NCBI RefSeq assembly: GCF_001423085.1
Contig: NZ_LMNU01000005.1
Coordinates: 1 to 64,000, forward strand
Direction of reading: 5' to 3'
DNA length: 64,000 nt
Source of the DNA: Methylobacterium sp. Leaf125
GTDB lineage: Bacteria > Pseudomonadota > Alphaproteobacteria > Rhizobiales > Beijerinckiaceae
A program made the translations under genes and the position numbers. Shown here piece after piece: positions 42,812 through 51,343 of this stretch. How positions within the stretch are numbered: the stretch's first letter is position 1; every line of letters begins with the position of its first letter. The notes below the pieces were generated by a model, which did not search any database, was not told the origin of the DNA, and saw only the letters and a program-made list of their open reading frames with translations.

Positions 42812-43111
42812 ATGATCCTCGAAATCGCGCAGATCGACGTCAAGCCCGGGATGGAGGCCGAGTTCGAGGCCGGCATCGCCAAGGCCTCGGTGATCTTCAA
42901 GGCCGCCAAGGGCTGCCGCAGCTTCGCCGTCCGCCGCTCCATCGAGAAGCCGCAGCGCTACCGCCTGCACATCGAGTGGGAGACCCTGGAGAACCACACC
43001 GTGGACTTCACCGGCTCCCAGGCCTGGAAGGACTACCGGGCCATGGTCTCGCCCTGCTTCGAGGCCCCGCCGAGCGTCGAGCACACCGAACTGGCCCTCC
43101 AGGCCTTCTAA
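42812..43111 (+). CDS. Antibiotic biosynthesis monooxygenase (ABM) domain protein
   Basis: A 99-residue dimeric alpha-beta barrel protein: ILEIAQIDVKPGMEAEFE, GCRSFAVRRSIEKPQRYRL, IEWETLENHTVDF and AWKDYRAMVSPCF. ABM proteins include quinone monooxygenases and heme oxygenases. No heme ligand is obvious. It follows the Kdo hydroxylase by 61 bases and probably shares its transcript. Confidence 0.85.
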   Translation: MILEIAQIDVKPGMEAEFEAGIAKASVIFKAAKGCRSFAVRRSIEKPQRYRLHIEWETLENHTVDFTGSQAWKDYRAMVSPCFEAPPSVEHTELALQAF

Positions 43112-43119
43112 GGGACGCG

Positions 43120-43542
43120 TCAGGAGCCGGAACCGCGCACCAGCATCTTGATGCGGTCGTCGAGCCGGCCGATCCGCGCGCGGACACCGCGCGCGGCGCA
43201 TCCCGACAGGGTCTCGCCGGCGAAGAAACCGAACTGCGCGGCGCGCTCGCGGCAGGCCAGGACGGGCGGGAGCGCGATCACCAGGGCGAAGGGCGCGGTG
43301 AGCAGGATGAGGTTGAGCAGGAGGGACGGCGCCCAGCCCAGGGCGAACGACCGGACCTCCGGCTCCGCTTCGCCTTCGACATCCCGGAAGCGGCGCACCG
43401 TCCGGGGCGTGCGCAGACCCTCACGGATGATCGCCTGACGGACCCCGGCCTGCGCCGGCATCGCCGCCTCGGCCTCGGGATCGTCCCGCGCCGGCCCGGC
43501 GCGCGTCTCCAGGGGCATCGTCCGAGCTCCGAGCGTCACCAT
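43120..43542 (-). CDS. Hypothetical membrane protein
   Basis: A protein of about 140 residues with one strong hydrophobic segment (SLLLNLILLTAPFALVIALPP) near residue 80 and a Cys-containing tail (VLACRERAAQFGFFAGETLSGCAARG). GGGAGG stands just before ATG 43542; a GTG one codon on is an alternative. It ends next to the following small membrane-protein gene on the same strand. The layout (membrane helix, paired Cys, Arg-rich end with DRIKMLV) recalls that gene, so they may be related. Family not recognised. Confidence 0.6.
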   Translation of the reverse strand: MVTLGARTMPLETRAGPARDDPEAEAAMPAQAGVRQAIIREGLRTPRTVRRFRDVEGEAEPEVRSFALGWAPSLLLNLILLTAPFALVIALPPVLACRERAAQFGFFAGETLSGCAARGVRARIGRLDDRIKMLVRGSGS

Positions 43543-43586
43543 GACCTCCCGCCGCGATCGCGATGATCCGTTCCCATCACGCCGCG

Positions 43587-43934
43587 CTACCGCAGGCCGC
43601 TCGCGACCGTTCGCAGGTCGCTGTCGAGATGGAGCATCCGGCCGGCCAGGTCGCGGCGGGCGCAGGCGGTGCTGCGCAGGAGGTCGGGGACCCAGGACCC
43701 GCGGGCGCTCCCCTGGCAATCCATCAGCAGGCTCGCGGCCAGCAGGATCGTCATAGGGCCGAGCATCAGGGTGACCTTCAGCAGGCGGAAGAAGCCGAAA
43801 CCGCCGCGCTGCCGGCGGGGACGGGCCGGCGCACGATCCCGACCGGACGGACGCCGAGGCGGGCGGTCCTCCGATTCGTCGTCGCGCGGACCGAACTCCT
43901 GCTCGTAATAGGCTTCAAGCTTGCTGCGCTTCAT
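43587..43934 (-). CDS. Hypothetical single-pass membrane protein
   Basis: A 115-residue protein: acidic/basic N-terminal region (KRSKLEAYYEQEFGPRDD, then an Arg/Pro-rich stretch), one membrane helix (LMLGPMTILLAASLLMDC), and a C-terminal part with two Cys and DLAGRMLHLDSDLRTVA. Located 44 bases before the previous membrane protein gene and probably in an operon with it. Function unknown. Confidence 0.6.
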   Translation of the reverse strand: MKRSKLEAYYEQEFGPRDDESEDRPPRRPSGRDRAPARPRRQRGGFGFFRLLKVTLMLGPMTILLAASLLMDCQGSARGSWVPDLLRSTACARRDLAGRMLHLDSDLRTVASGLR

Positions 43935-44190
43935 CGGTGAGCGTCCGCCGACCTGGCTCGTGACATCCTCGTCGCACGAGATACACGCCGAGAGCGATAA
44001 GCTTGGCCTAAGATCGCCGGGCGCGGGAGGCGCGACCTACGCGCGTGGTTTCGGAATACTTAGCGGCCGGAGGACGATCGAACGCGCTCCCGGTGACATC
44101 GGCGCACGGACTGCGTACCTAGGTTCAGCAGGCCGAACCGGCCCGGTCCCCGGGCGCCGGACTCTCCCTACCACCGAGCGATCCTCGCCC

Positions 44191-45114
44191 ATGATCCAAC
44201 GCCCCCTCCGCATCGGAACGCGCGGAAGTCCGATGGCCCTGGCCCAGACCGGAGTGGTCCGGGACAAGATCGTCGCGGCCAATCCGGGTCTCGAGACCGA
44301 GATCGTGGTGGTCAACACCGTGGCGGATCGCATCCTCGACCGCCCGCTCTCCGAGATCGGAGGCAAGGGGCTGTTCACCAAGGAGCTCGAGCAGGCGCTC
44401 TATGCCGACGTCGTCGATGTCGCCGTCCACTCGATGAAGGACGTGGAGACGTGGCTGCCCGACGGGCTCGTGATCGCCTGCATCCTCGAGCGGGACGACC
44501 CCCGTGACGCCTTCCTGTCGCCGCGAGCTTCCGGCTTCGCCGAGCTCCCGTCGGGGTCCCGGATCGGCACCTCGTCCCTGCGCCGGGCCGCGCAGGTGTT
44601 GATGCGCCGGCCGGACCTGCGGATCGTCCCCCTGCGCGGGAACGCCAACACGCGCATGCGCAAGCTGGAGGAGGGGACCTGCGACGCCACCCTCCTGGCG
44701 CTCTGCGGCCTGGAGCGCCTCGGCATGGCCGACATGGCCCGCAGCGTGCTCGACGTCGGCGAGATGCTCCCGGCCGTGGCGCAGGGCGCCCTCGGGATCG
44801 AGTGCCGCGAAGCCGACGCGGACGTGCGCGCGCTCCTGGGCCCCCTGGTCTCCGCCACCGCCACCGCCGAACTCGCGGCCGAACGCGGTCTCCTGGCCGA
44901 GCTCGACGGCTCCTGCCGGACCCCGATCGCCGCCCTGGCGCGGATCAGCGGCGACACGCTCAACCTCGACGGCCTGCTGTTCCTGCCCGACGGCAGCGCC
45001 CACTGGGCCGTCCAGCGCTCCGGCGCGGTGGCGGACGCCGCCGAGATCGGACGCGAGGCCGGCGCCGAATTGAAGCGGGCAGCGGGCGACACCTACGCGC
45101 GGCATCTTCAATAG
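44191..45114 (+). CDS. hemC: Hydroxymethylbilane synthase (porphobilinogen deaminase)
   Basis: Polymerises four porphobilinogens into hydroxymethylbilane in tetrapyrrole synthesis. The 307-residue protein has RIGTRGSPMALAQ, EIGGKGLFTKELEQAL, AVHSMKDVETWLPDGL, IGTSSLRRAAQ, LRGNANTRMRKLEEG and the dipyrromethane-binding Cys242 in ELDGSCRTPIA. ATG 44191 gives the standard start. hemD, its usual neighbour, is absent; the following gene is a convergent GSCFA protein. Confidence 0.97.
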   Translation: MIQRPLRIGTRGSPMALAQTGVVRDKIVAANPGLETEIVVVNTVADRILDRPLSEIGGKGLFTKELEQALYADVVDVAVHSMKDVETWLPDGLVIACILERDDPRDAFLSPRASGFAELPSGSRIGTSSLRRAAQVLMRRPDLRIVPLRGNANTRMRKLEEGTCDATLLALCGLERLGMADMARSVLDVGEMLPAVAQGALGIECREADADVRALLGPLVSATATAELAAERGLLAELDGSCRTPIAALARISGDTLNLDGLLFLPDGSAHWAVQRSGAVADAAEIGREAGAELKRAAGDTYARHLQ

Positions 45115-45118
45115 GCGC

Positions 45119-46174
45119 TCACGCCAGACTTCGCTCGATCGCCTCCTCGTCGCAGATCACGCTGGCCGCGCGTCGATACTCGCTGCCGAGGGGCTGAGTC
45201 AGGATCGGCGCTTTCGCCCGGGCAGTGAAGGCGTCGAGGAACACCCGCATCACGTGGGCGACCGCGCTGGGCGTAACCGACCGCAGGTCGTCCTCGTAGT
45301 AACGCCCCGCATTGGCGGTACTCGTCACGATCTCGTACGCGGGAAAGTAGACGGCGCGCGGCTCAGCGGCGGCGATCTCTTCGGCCGCCGCCCGCAGAGC
45401 GGCCTTGCTGTAGGTGTTGGAGACCAGCACGTGCTGGTCCGCGTAGGTCGCGATCAGGGGCACTGGCGAGACCGTGAGAATCACCCGAGCGGCTGGATTG
45501 ACCGCGAACAGCCGCTCCAGGAAAGTCAGCATGTCGTCCCGCACATCACCCACCCGCGCATTCACGAAGGCGTAGGCGTCCGGGTCGAAGCTACCGCCGA
45601 TGACCCCTGGCGCTACCGGGAGCATCGCGCCATCCGCGCGATGCATCCAACCCTCCGTCAGGCCTAAGGTGAATACGAAGACGTCGAGGCTTTCGAACAT
45701 GACCCGTACCGCCGCAAGATGCCTCCGGCGATCGGCTTCCACTTCGGCCGCATCGGCGAAGCCGGCCGGCTCGATTCCAGGGCGAAACGGATCAACCAAG
45801 CGACCATCCGGACGCGTCCACGTCGACAGGGCAGGAGCGTAGGTGCCCCAGGCACGGTCGAAGAGCTGCAGAAGCTGGCGGGCGGTGTAGATGTTGCCGT
45901 AGCGGGCCGAGTAGATCCCATATTGCCGGTCGGCGGCGGCTTCGGGTGCCATACCGTCGGGCCCTACCTCCGTGAGATAATGCCCGAACCCTGCCCGTGT
46001 CAGGGCGCGGGCGACGTGCTGGGCGAAACACGAGCCGGCGGTCGCCACCCGAGCTTCAGGGCCGATGGTGAAGCGGCTGCTCGGGGCGGGCGCCAGGGCG
46101 AAGGGCGCCACGCCTGCCACGACCTTGCGCCAGAATCGCTCGGCCGGTAGATCGGCGTAAGGGTTCACTACCAC
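45119..46174 (-). CDS. GSCFA domain protein
   Basis: A 351-residue protein with the family signature AGSCFAQH (residues 46-53) and the SGNH-hydrolase-like later blocks SLDVFVFTLGLTEGW, VILTVSPVPLIATYADQHVLVSNTYSKA and YFPAYEIVTS. GSCFA proteins are found with capsule and surface-glycan genes and may act as acyl esterases or transferases. GTG start at 46174 with GGAG upstream. Divergent from a WcbI-type gene. Confidence 0.88.
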   Translation of the reverse strand: MVVNPYADLPAERFWRKVVAGVAPFALAPAPSSRFTIGPEARVATAGSCFAQHVARALTRAGFGHYLTEVGPDGMAPEAAADRQYGIYSARYGNIYTARQLLQLFDRAWGTYAPALSTWTRPDGRLVDPFRPGIEPAGFADAAEVEADRRRHLAAVRVMFESLDVFVFTLGLTEGWMHRADGAMLPVAPGVIGGSFDPDAYAFVNARVGDVRDDMLTFLERLFAVNPAARVILTVSPVPLIATYADQHVLVSNTYSKAALRAAAEEIAAAEPRAVYFPAYEIVTSTANAGRYYEDDLRSVTPSAVAHVMRVFLDAFTARAKAPILTQPLGSEYRRAASVICDEEAIERSLA

Positions 46175-46228
46175 GGCGGCATCTCCATCCGATCGCTCAG
46201 GCCATTGCCGCGCACGTTCACCAAGACA

Positions 46229-47254
46229 ATGGTCTCGGACTCTTTCGCGGCCCTGGCTGCCTCCCTCACACGTCCGGGTTCATCGTGGCGATCCTGGGCG
46301 GGAGCATGGCGCGGGCCCCGGATCGACCCTGGCCCGGTGCGGGACGGACCGCGGATCGCCGTCCTCGGCAACTGCCAGGCCGAGGGTATCGCCCAATCCC
46401 TGCGACTTCTGCTCCCCAGCGCGCAGGTCCACCTCGTCCCCTTCGACGGCCTCGGCAAACGGCATGGCACTCTGGATCGCCTCAAGGGCTATCTCGCTCC
46501 CTTCGATCACGTCTTCACGCAGTTCTTCCCCCAGGGTTTCGTCGAGGGCGGAAACGTCCATGCTCTCGGCGAAGACGATCCTCGCTTGAGCCTGTATCCG
46601 ACCATACTATTCCCAGGCTACCAACCTGACATGGTCCTCGTGGGTGATGTCGGGGCGCTCTCCGCATCGCGCCTCATCGCCTCGCCCACAGGTCCCTATC
46701 ACTCTGCCATCGTCCTGTGCGCCTATTTGGAAGGCCTGAAACCGGAGGAGACCGCAGAACTGTTCCGGGATTCGATCTATACGCGGCTCGGCTTCTATGA
46801 AGCCTGGAACGTGGCCGCAGCGGAACTCCTGGGTAGCGCGCGCGACATCATGTTTCCGCTGGAGGCGGAACTCGCCCGATGGTCCCGACGCGGTTGCTTC
46901 ATGCACGTCCTGAACCATCCCAAGTTGTTCGTTCTGGCCGATATTGCCCGGCGACTCGCCGTAGAAGCGGGCCTGCGGCCCCTTTCAGCCCGAGTTGAGG
47001 ATTACCTCCCGGATACCCTTGCCGCCGACGTGGTCTGGCCCCTCTACCCGGACCTCGCCGCGCATTATGGCCTGACGGGTACGATGCTGTTCAAGGACCG
47101 GGCCCGCCGGGGCGACCCGAAACTTTACGACCTACCGGGCTTCATCGCGGCAAGCTTCGCGATCTACCGGCGCCATGCACCGGAGTCTCTCGGGTGCATC
47201 CGAGTCGAGGGCTGGCGGGCAAACCCTGCCGTGCGGTCATTGTTCAAGGCCTGA
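46229..47254 (+). CDS. WcbI-type polysaccharide biosynthesis protein
   Basis: A protein of about 341 residues with IAVLGNCQAEGIAQSLRLLL, the WcbI signature. HVFTQFFPQ, SLYPTILFPGYQPDMV and FMHVLNHPKLFVLADIARRL follow. WcbI is a putative acetyltransferase of capsule assembly in Burkholderia. The ATG at 46229 is chosen; a TTG at 46205 in frame is possible. The divergent GSCFA partner supports a surface-glycan modification module. Confidence 0.87.
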   Translation: MVSDSFAALAASLTRPGSSWRSWAGAWRGPRIDPGPVRDGPRIAVLGNCQAEGIAQSLRLLLPSAQVHLVPFDGLGKRHGTLDRLKGYLAPFDHVFTQFFPQGFVEGGNVHALGEDDPRLSLYPTILFPGYQPDMVLVGDVGALSASRLIASPTGPYHSAIVLCAYLEGLKPEETAELFRDSIYTRLGFYEAWNVAAAELLGSARDIMFPLEAELARWSRRGCFMHVLNHPKLFVLADIARRLAVEAGLRPLSARVEDYLPDTLAADVVWPLYPDLAAHYGLTGTMLFKDRARRGDPKLYDLPGFIAASFAIYRRHAPESLGCIRVEGWRANPAVRSLFKA

Positions 47255-47267
47255 GCGCGCTCCTCCC

Positions 47268-47693
47268 TCAGCCTATCGCGCGTAGGATCAGCGACTCCGA
47301 TCCGGCGGCGGGTTCACGCATCATCGAGTTGGCCAGATCAACCACATCCTGGATCCGAAAGGGCTTGGCCAGGAAAACGCTGTCCGGCACGGCACGGCGA
47401 TCGTTGCATCCCCCGGTCGACGAATAGATGACCGGTCCGTTCGGATTGAGCATGCGGAAAGCTTGGGCGACGGACCAGCCGTCAATGAGGCCTGGCAGGT
47501 TGATATCGGTAAGCAGGAGCGCGAAAGCACCGTCTGCTCTATCTTCTGCCGCAGTGGCCTGCCGGATCGCAGCCACTGCCGCCTCTCCGCTGGACACCGA
47601 AACCACGGCGATGCCGTTCCGCTGGCACAGAGCGGTCAGCATCTCAAGAAGCAGGTAATTGTCCTCGACGACGAGGATCTGACGCCGACGCAT
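47268..47693 (-). CDS. Single-domain response regulator (CheY-like)
   Basis: A 141-residue receiver with acidic VVEDNYLLLEML, phosphoacceptor in LLLTDINLPGLIDG and the conserved Lys in VFLAKPFRIQDVV. There is no output domain. Start at ATG 47693. Divergent from an Hpt-like protein gene 111 bases away, so the two may form a phosphorelay with a kinase elsewhere. Confidence 0.88.
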   Translation of the reverse strand: MRRRQILVVEDNYLLLEMLTALCQRNGIAVVSVSSGEAAVAAIRQATAAEDRADGAFALLLTDINLPGLIDGWSVAQAFRMLNPNGPVIYSSTGGCNDRRAVPDSVFLAKPFRIQDVVDLANSMMREPAAGSESLILRAIG

Positions 47694-47804
47694 GAATCGC
47701 ACCAACTCTTTGCACAGCCGGCTTAGTCCGCTAGTGGTTAATTGCCGATCAACAGAAGCGACGGTTCGGCGAAGTCAAGCCCCTGACCTAGTCTGGAAAA
47801 CAAG

Positions 47805-48194
47805 ATGCCGGACCATTCGACCCACGAGGCCGGGACGTCCGCAGCCCCCGATGCGCCCGTTGTGCAGGCGGGGTCGATCTACGAGCCCCGCACGCTCAAG
47901 GAGTTGGAGGACATCTTCGGCCGGGCCCGCTTAATGGATCTGCTTGATCGCTTAAGGACCGAGATCGGCCGACGGCTTCTGGCGCCGGCCTCGGAACGCA
48001 TCATCCTCGGGCAGGATGCCCACATTCTGCTTTCCGCGAGCGGATCACTCGGCTTCTTTGATCTTTCCCAGCGCTGCTCGCAGATGGAGCGGGCTTGCCT
48101 GGAGGGAGCCGACCTTGCCGAGCCTCTCGCAGCGGTCCGGAAATCGGCCGAAGCCGCGGTGACGGCGATCCGGGCCATCCGAATCCAATCCTGA
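47805..48194 (+). CDS. Hpt-like phosphotransfer protein
   Basis: A 129-residue, mostly helical protein. The segment LGQDAHILLSASGSLGFFDL corresponds to the Hpt phospho-His motif, with the His at residue 73 and a SGSLGF turn as in true Hpt domains. The usual Lys three residues after the His is replaced by Ser in HILLS. It faces a CheY-like gene. Phosphotransfer activity is inferred. Confidence 0.7.
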   Translation: MPDHSTHEAGTSAAPDAPVVQAGSIYEPRTLKELEDIFGRARLMDLLDRLRTEIGRRLLAPASERIILGQDAHILLSASGSLGFFDLSQRCSQMERACLEGADLAEPLAAVRKSAEAAVTAIRAIRIQS

Positions 48195-48526
48195 AGCCCT
48201 CGGGTTACGGCATGTTGCCATCCGGTCACGGATGGGACGCCCATGCATGCTTCGACGTCAGCGTCGCGCCGCCGCCGCAATCGGGGACGATTCCGGATCT
48301 CGTTTCACCGAAGCCATCGCCGGAGTGATCAGGAGCCGGCTGGCGTGACGACTGCGTTACAAGAGACCTTGGCCGATTTCGGAAAGATCGCTTCAAGGTT
48401 GACGGAACCTTCGCTTAACCGAGACCACATTAGAACCGACAGTGAGTCCCCGAGGGGGGCACATGAGGCGACGTTGCCAGCCTGATTGACAGGAACCCGG
48501 CGGCTGTGCCCGAGGAGAACAGGATC
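48195..48526. other. 332-base spacer with a 16-base palindrome
   Basis: Spacer between the Hpt-like gene and pal. CATCCG-GTCA-CGGATG at 48219-48234 is a perfect 6-base inverted repeat. Fifteen of its bases recur at 14763-14777. A TTAACC near 48415-48420 could be a half CtrA site. No protein-like frame stands out. Confidence 0.45.
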
Positions 48527-49045
48527 ATGCCCATGATTGCGCGCTTCCGCGTGTTTCCGCTGGCGGCCGCCCTCTGCGCCGCCCTCAGCGTCGCCGCCTG
48601 CACCAACGATAAGGATTTGGCCGATGCTTCCGGGTTCGGCGCCGGCGGTGGCATGAACGGCGGCGCAAACACACCCGGAAGTGCTCAGGACTTCGTGGTG
48701 AACATCGGCGATCGGGTGTTCTTCGAGTCCGATTCCACCGACCTGACCCCCACCGCCATCGCCACCCTGGACAAGCAGGCCACCTGGCTGCAGCGCTATC
48801 CGCGCTACACCTTCCTGATCGAGGGTCATGCCGACGAGCGCGGCACTCGTGAGTACAACTTCTCGCTCGGAGAGCGCCGCGCGCAGTCGGTGAAGGACTA
48901 TCTCGCCTCGCGCGGGATCGCGACCGGACGGATCCGCACTGTTTCCTACGGTAAAGAGCGTCCGGTGGCCGTTTGCAACGACATCTCGTGCTGGTCGCAG
49001 AATCGCCGCGCCGTTACCGTTCTCGACCGTGGCGCCGGCTCCTGA
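48527..49045 (+). CDS. pal: Peptidoglycan-associated lipoprotein Pal
   Basis: Outer-membrane lipoprotein of the Tol-Pal system that tethers to peptidoglycan. The signal peptide ends in lipobox SVAAC (PLAAALCAALSVAAC). A Gly/Asn linker follows, then an OmpA-like domain with VFFESDSTDLTP, FLIEGHADERGTREYNFSLGERRAQSVKDYL and SYGKERPVAVC. At 172 residues it is normal size. tolQRAB is not upstream in this window; pal instead leads cpoB-tilS-ftsH-glmM. Confidence 0.95.
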   Translation: MPMIARFRVFPLAAALCAALSVAACTNDKDLADASGFGAGGGMNGGANTPGSAQDFVVNIGDRVFFESDSTDLTPTAIATLDKQATWLQRYPRYTFLIEGHADERGTREYNFSLGERRAQSVKDYLASRGIATGRIRTVSYGKERPVAVCNDISCWSQNRRAVTVLDRGAGS

Positions 49046-49217
49046 CCCAGGCTATGTCGGGATCTCGGGACAGATGCTCGCCCGGGATCCCGCATCCAAA
49101 ACGATGCGCCGCAGTTTGGCATGGCCGCATTTTTGCCGCGTGGGACAGCATTTGCTATCGGCGGACCGCGATCCTCGCGAGCGCACTTCTGCCCCCCGAT
49201 CACCGGTAACGACCGCC

Positions 49218-50186
49218 ATGCTTGCCCGCCTCCTCTTCGCGACCCGCCTCGGCACCGCAGCCGGCGTCGTCATGGGATCAATCCTCTGTGGGATGTCGGC
49301 TCCCGCGATGGCACAGGACGCCTCGGACTTCGTCGTCCGGCTCAACCGGCTGGAGAACCAGTCGCGCCAGACCGCCGGGCAGATCGAGACGCTGCAATAC
49401 GAGAATCGCCAGCTGAAGGAGCAACTCCGCAAATTTCAGGAAGATGTGGAGTTCCGCCTGCAGGAAGCGAAGGGAGGCCGCAGCGGCGCCCCGTCCGGTA
49501 CCAATCCGGCTTCGGCCAAGCCGCAGAAGCGCAGTGATGCCTTCGATCCCGAGCACAATCCCGGCCTGCCGGGCGCGCCGATGCAGTTGGGCACCACAAC
49601 GCCGAGCGGGGCGGTGGCCGAAGCGCCCCGGACACGCAATGTGCCTCCGACAGTCGTGGAGGCGGACGACGAAGAGCCCGGCCTGACGCCACCTGGTCTC
49701 GGCGGCCCCGTCGACCTCTCACCACCCGCCCGCGTTCCGACCACCGGTGCCCTTCCGAATCCGCCCCGGGCTGGCAGCGTCGCTGCCACGGGGTCAGGCG
49801 ATGCACGCGGGGATTACGAGGCAGCCTACGCCTACATCCTTCAGCGCCAGTACGAGCAGGCCGAGATGAGCCTACGCCAATTCATTCAGTCTCATCCGCG
49901 CGACGCGCTGGTGCCATCGGCAACCTACTGGCTCGGCGAGAGCTACCTGCAGCGCAACCGCAATCGCGAGGCGGCTGAGCAGTTTCTGAAGGTCTCGACG
50001 GACTATGCCCGTTCGGCGCAGGCGCCGGATGCCATGTTGAAGCTCGGGGCCTCGTTGAACGCGCTCGGCGCCCGCGAGCAAGCCTGTGCGACCCTTGCCG
50101 AATTAGAGCGTAAATTTCCTTCCGCCAGCGCCAGCGTCCGTCAGGGCGTGACGCGTGAACAGAAGCGCGCACGCTGCGCTGCTTGA
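49218..50186 (+). CDS. cpoB: Cell division coordinator CpoB (YbgF)
   Basis: A 322-residue periplasmic Tol-Pal accessory that links peptidoglycan synthesis to outer-membrane constriction. Signal peptide (GVVMGSILCGMSAPAMAQ), N-terminal trimerising coiled coil (VRLNRLENQSRQTAGQIETL), a Pro-rich linker, then C-terminal TPRs (YEAAYAYILQRQYEQAEMSL, LVPSATYWLGESYLQRNRN, APDAMLKLGASLNALG). Its TGA overlaps the TTG start of tilS. Confidence 0.93.
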   Translation: MLARLLFATRLGTAAGVVMGSILCGMSAPAMAQDASDFVVRLNRLENQSRQTAGQIETLQYENRQLKEQLRKFQEDVEFRLQEAKGGRSGAPSGTNPASAKPQKRSDAFDPEHNPGLPGAPMQLGTTTPSGAVAEAPRTRNVPPTVVEADDEEPGLTPPGLGGPVDLSPPARVPTTGALPNPPRAGSVAATGSGDARGDYEAAYAYILQRQYEQAEMSLRQFIQSHPRDALVPSATYWLGESYLQRNRNREAAEQFLKVSTDYARSAQAPDAMLKLGASLNALGAREQACATLAELERKFPSASASVRQGVTREQKRARCAA

Positions 50187-51184
50187 CCAAGGCGGTCGAC
50201 GGGGTCGAGAACGCGCTCCGAGCCTACCTGTCGCGCGAGACGGTTCTCCTTGCGGTGTCCGGTGGTCCCGATTCGACTGCGCTGATGGCCGCGGCCGTGG
50301 CTGTAAAGTCTGCGGCAACCGTCCACGTCGCCACGATCGATCACGGCCTACGGCGCGAAGCGAGCGCGGAAGCCGCAGCGGTCGCGGCTCTCGCTGAGAC
50401 GCTCGGCCTTCCGCACCGAACCTTGAGCTGGACCGGACCGAAACCGTCGCGGGGTCTTCAGGAAGCCGCCCGTGTGGCGCGTTACGCCCTCCTCGCGACC
50501 CATGCCGAAATCGTCGGTGCCAAACTCGTGCTCACTGGACACACCCGTGACGATCAGGCCGAGACGGTTCTGATGCGTCTGCTGGCGGGAAGCGGGCCCG
50601 CAGGCCTTGCGGGTATGCGCACCGAGCGCTCTCTCACACCGTCCATCAAGCTGGTACGGCCTTTCCTGACGATCGCGAAGGCCCAACTCGTGGATTATTG
50701 CGAGCGCCAGGGGTTCGCCTTCGTACGCGATCGTTCCAACGACGACGACCGCTTCGCCCGGGCTCGCCTCCGCCGGCTCCTTCCGGGCCTCACCCGCGAA
50801 GGGCTGAGTACGGATCGGCTCTGCCGCCTAGCAGCGCGCTGCGCACGTGACGATGCCGCACTGACGGAAGCGGCGCAGATCGCATTCGCGGTGGCACGGA
50901 GGCCAGAGCTCCGCCCTGGCATCCGTCTGGATGGTCGACATCTGTGCTCGCTGCCGGACGCCGTGCTTCTTCGTCTCACCAGTCTCGCCGCAGAGCAGAT
51001 GAACCCGGGTGGGCCGGAACGGCTGGAGCGGCTCGAAGCCCTTGTTCTCGACGACCTTCGACCCGCGCTTCATGCGCGCACTCCGATACGCAGGACTCTG
51101 CGCGGGATCTTGTTCGAAGTGACGCTGGCAGCGGATTTGGTCCTGACATCGGCACCGCCGCGCCGGGGGAAGAAATCTTCGTAA
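50183..51184 (+). CDS. tilS: tRNA(Ile)-lysidine synthase TilS
   Basis: Converts C34 of the CAU-anticodon tRNA(Ile) to lysidine so that it reads AUA. The 333-residue protein has the PP-loop LLAVSGGPDSTALM, TIDHGLRREA, LTGHTRDDQAETVLMRLLAGSG and FVRDRSNDDDRFARARLRR. It starts with TTG at 50183, overlapping the cpoB stop by 4 bases, so translation is coupled. The C-terminal region is short compared with E. coli TilS, as is common in alphaproteobacteria. Confidence 0.94.
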   Translation: MTKAVDGVENALRAYLSRETVLLAVSGGPDSTALMAAAVAVKSAATVHVATIDHGLRREASAEAAAVAALAETLGLPHRTLSWTGPKPSRGLQEAARVARYALLATHAEIVGAKLVLTGHTRDDQAETVLMRLLAGSGPAGLAGMRTERSLTPSIKLVRPFLTIAKAQLVDYCERQGFAFVRDRSNDDDRFARARLRRLLPGLTREGLSTDRLCRLAARCARDDAALTEAAQIAFAVARRPELRPGIRLDGRHLCSLPDAVLLRLTSLAAEQMNPGGPERLERLEALVLDDLRPALHARTPIRRTLRGILFEVTLAADLVLTSAPPRRGKKSS

Positions 51185-51343
51185 CCTTCCCATTGGATGC
51201 AGCCTTGCCGCGGCGGCATGCCCATGGCACGGCCTCCCCTTCGACTTGGCAAGGGGTGACTCGCTGCCTACATTGGCGGGGAGCGTCAGGAGCGACCCGC
51301 CCCAATTCGCGTGGTGGGCCCCGATGCCTCCAGGGATAGATCG

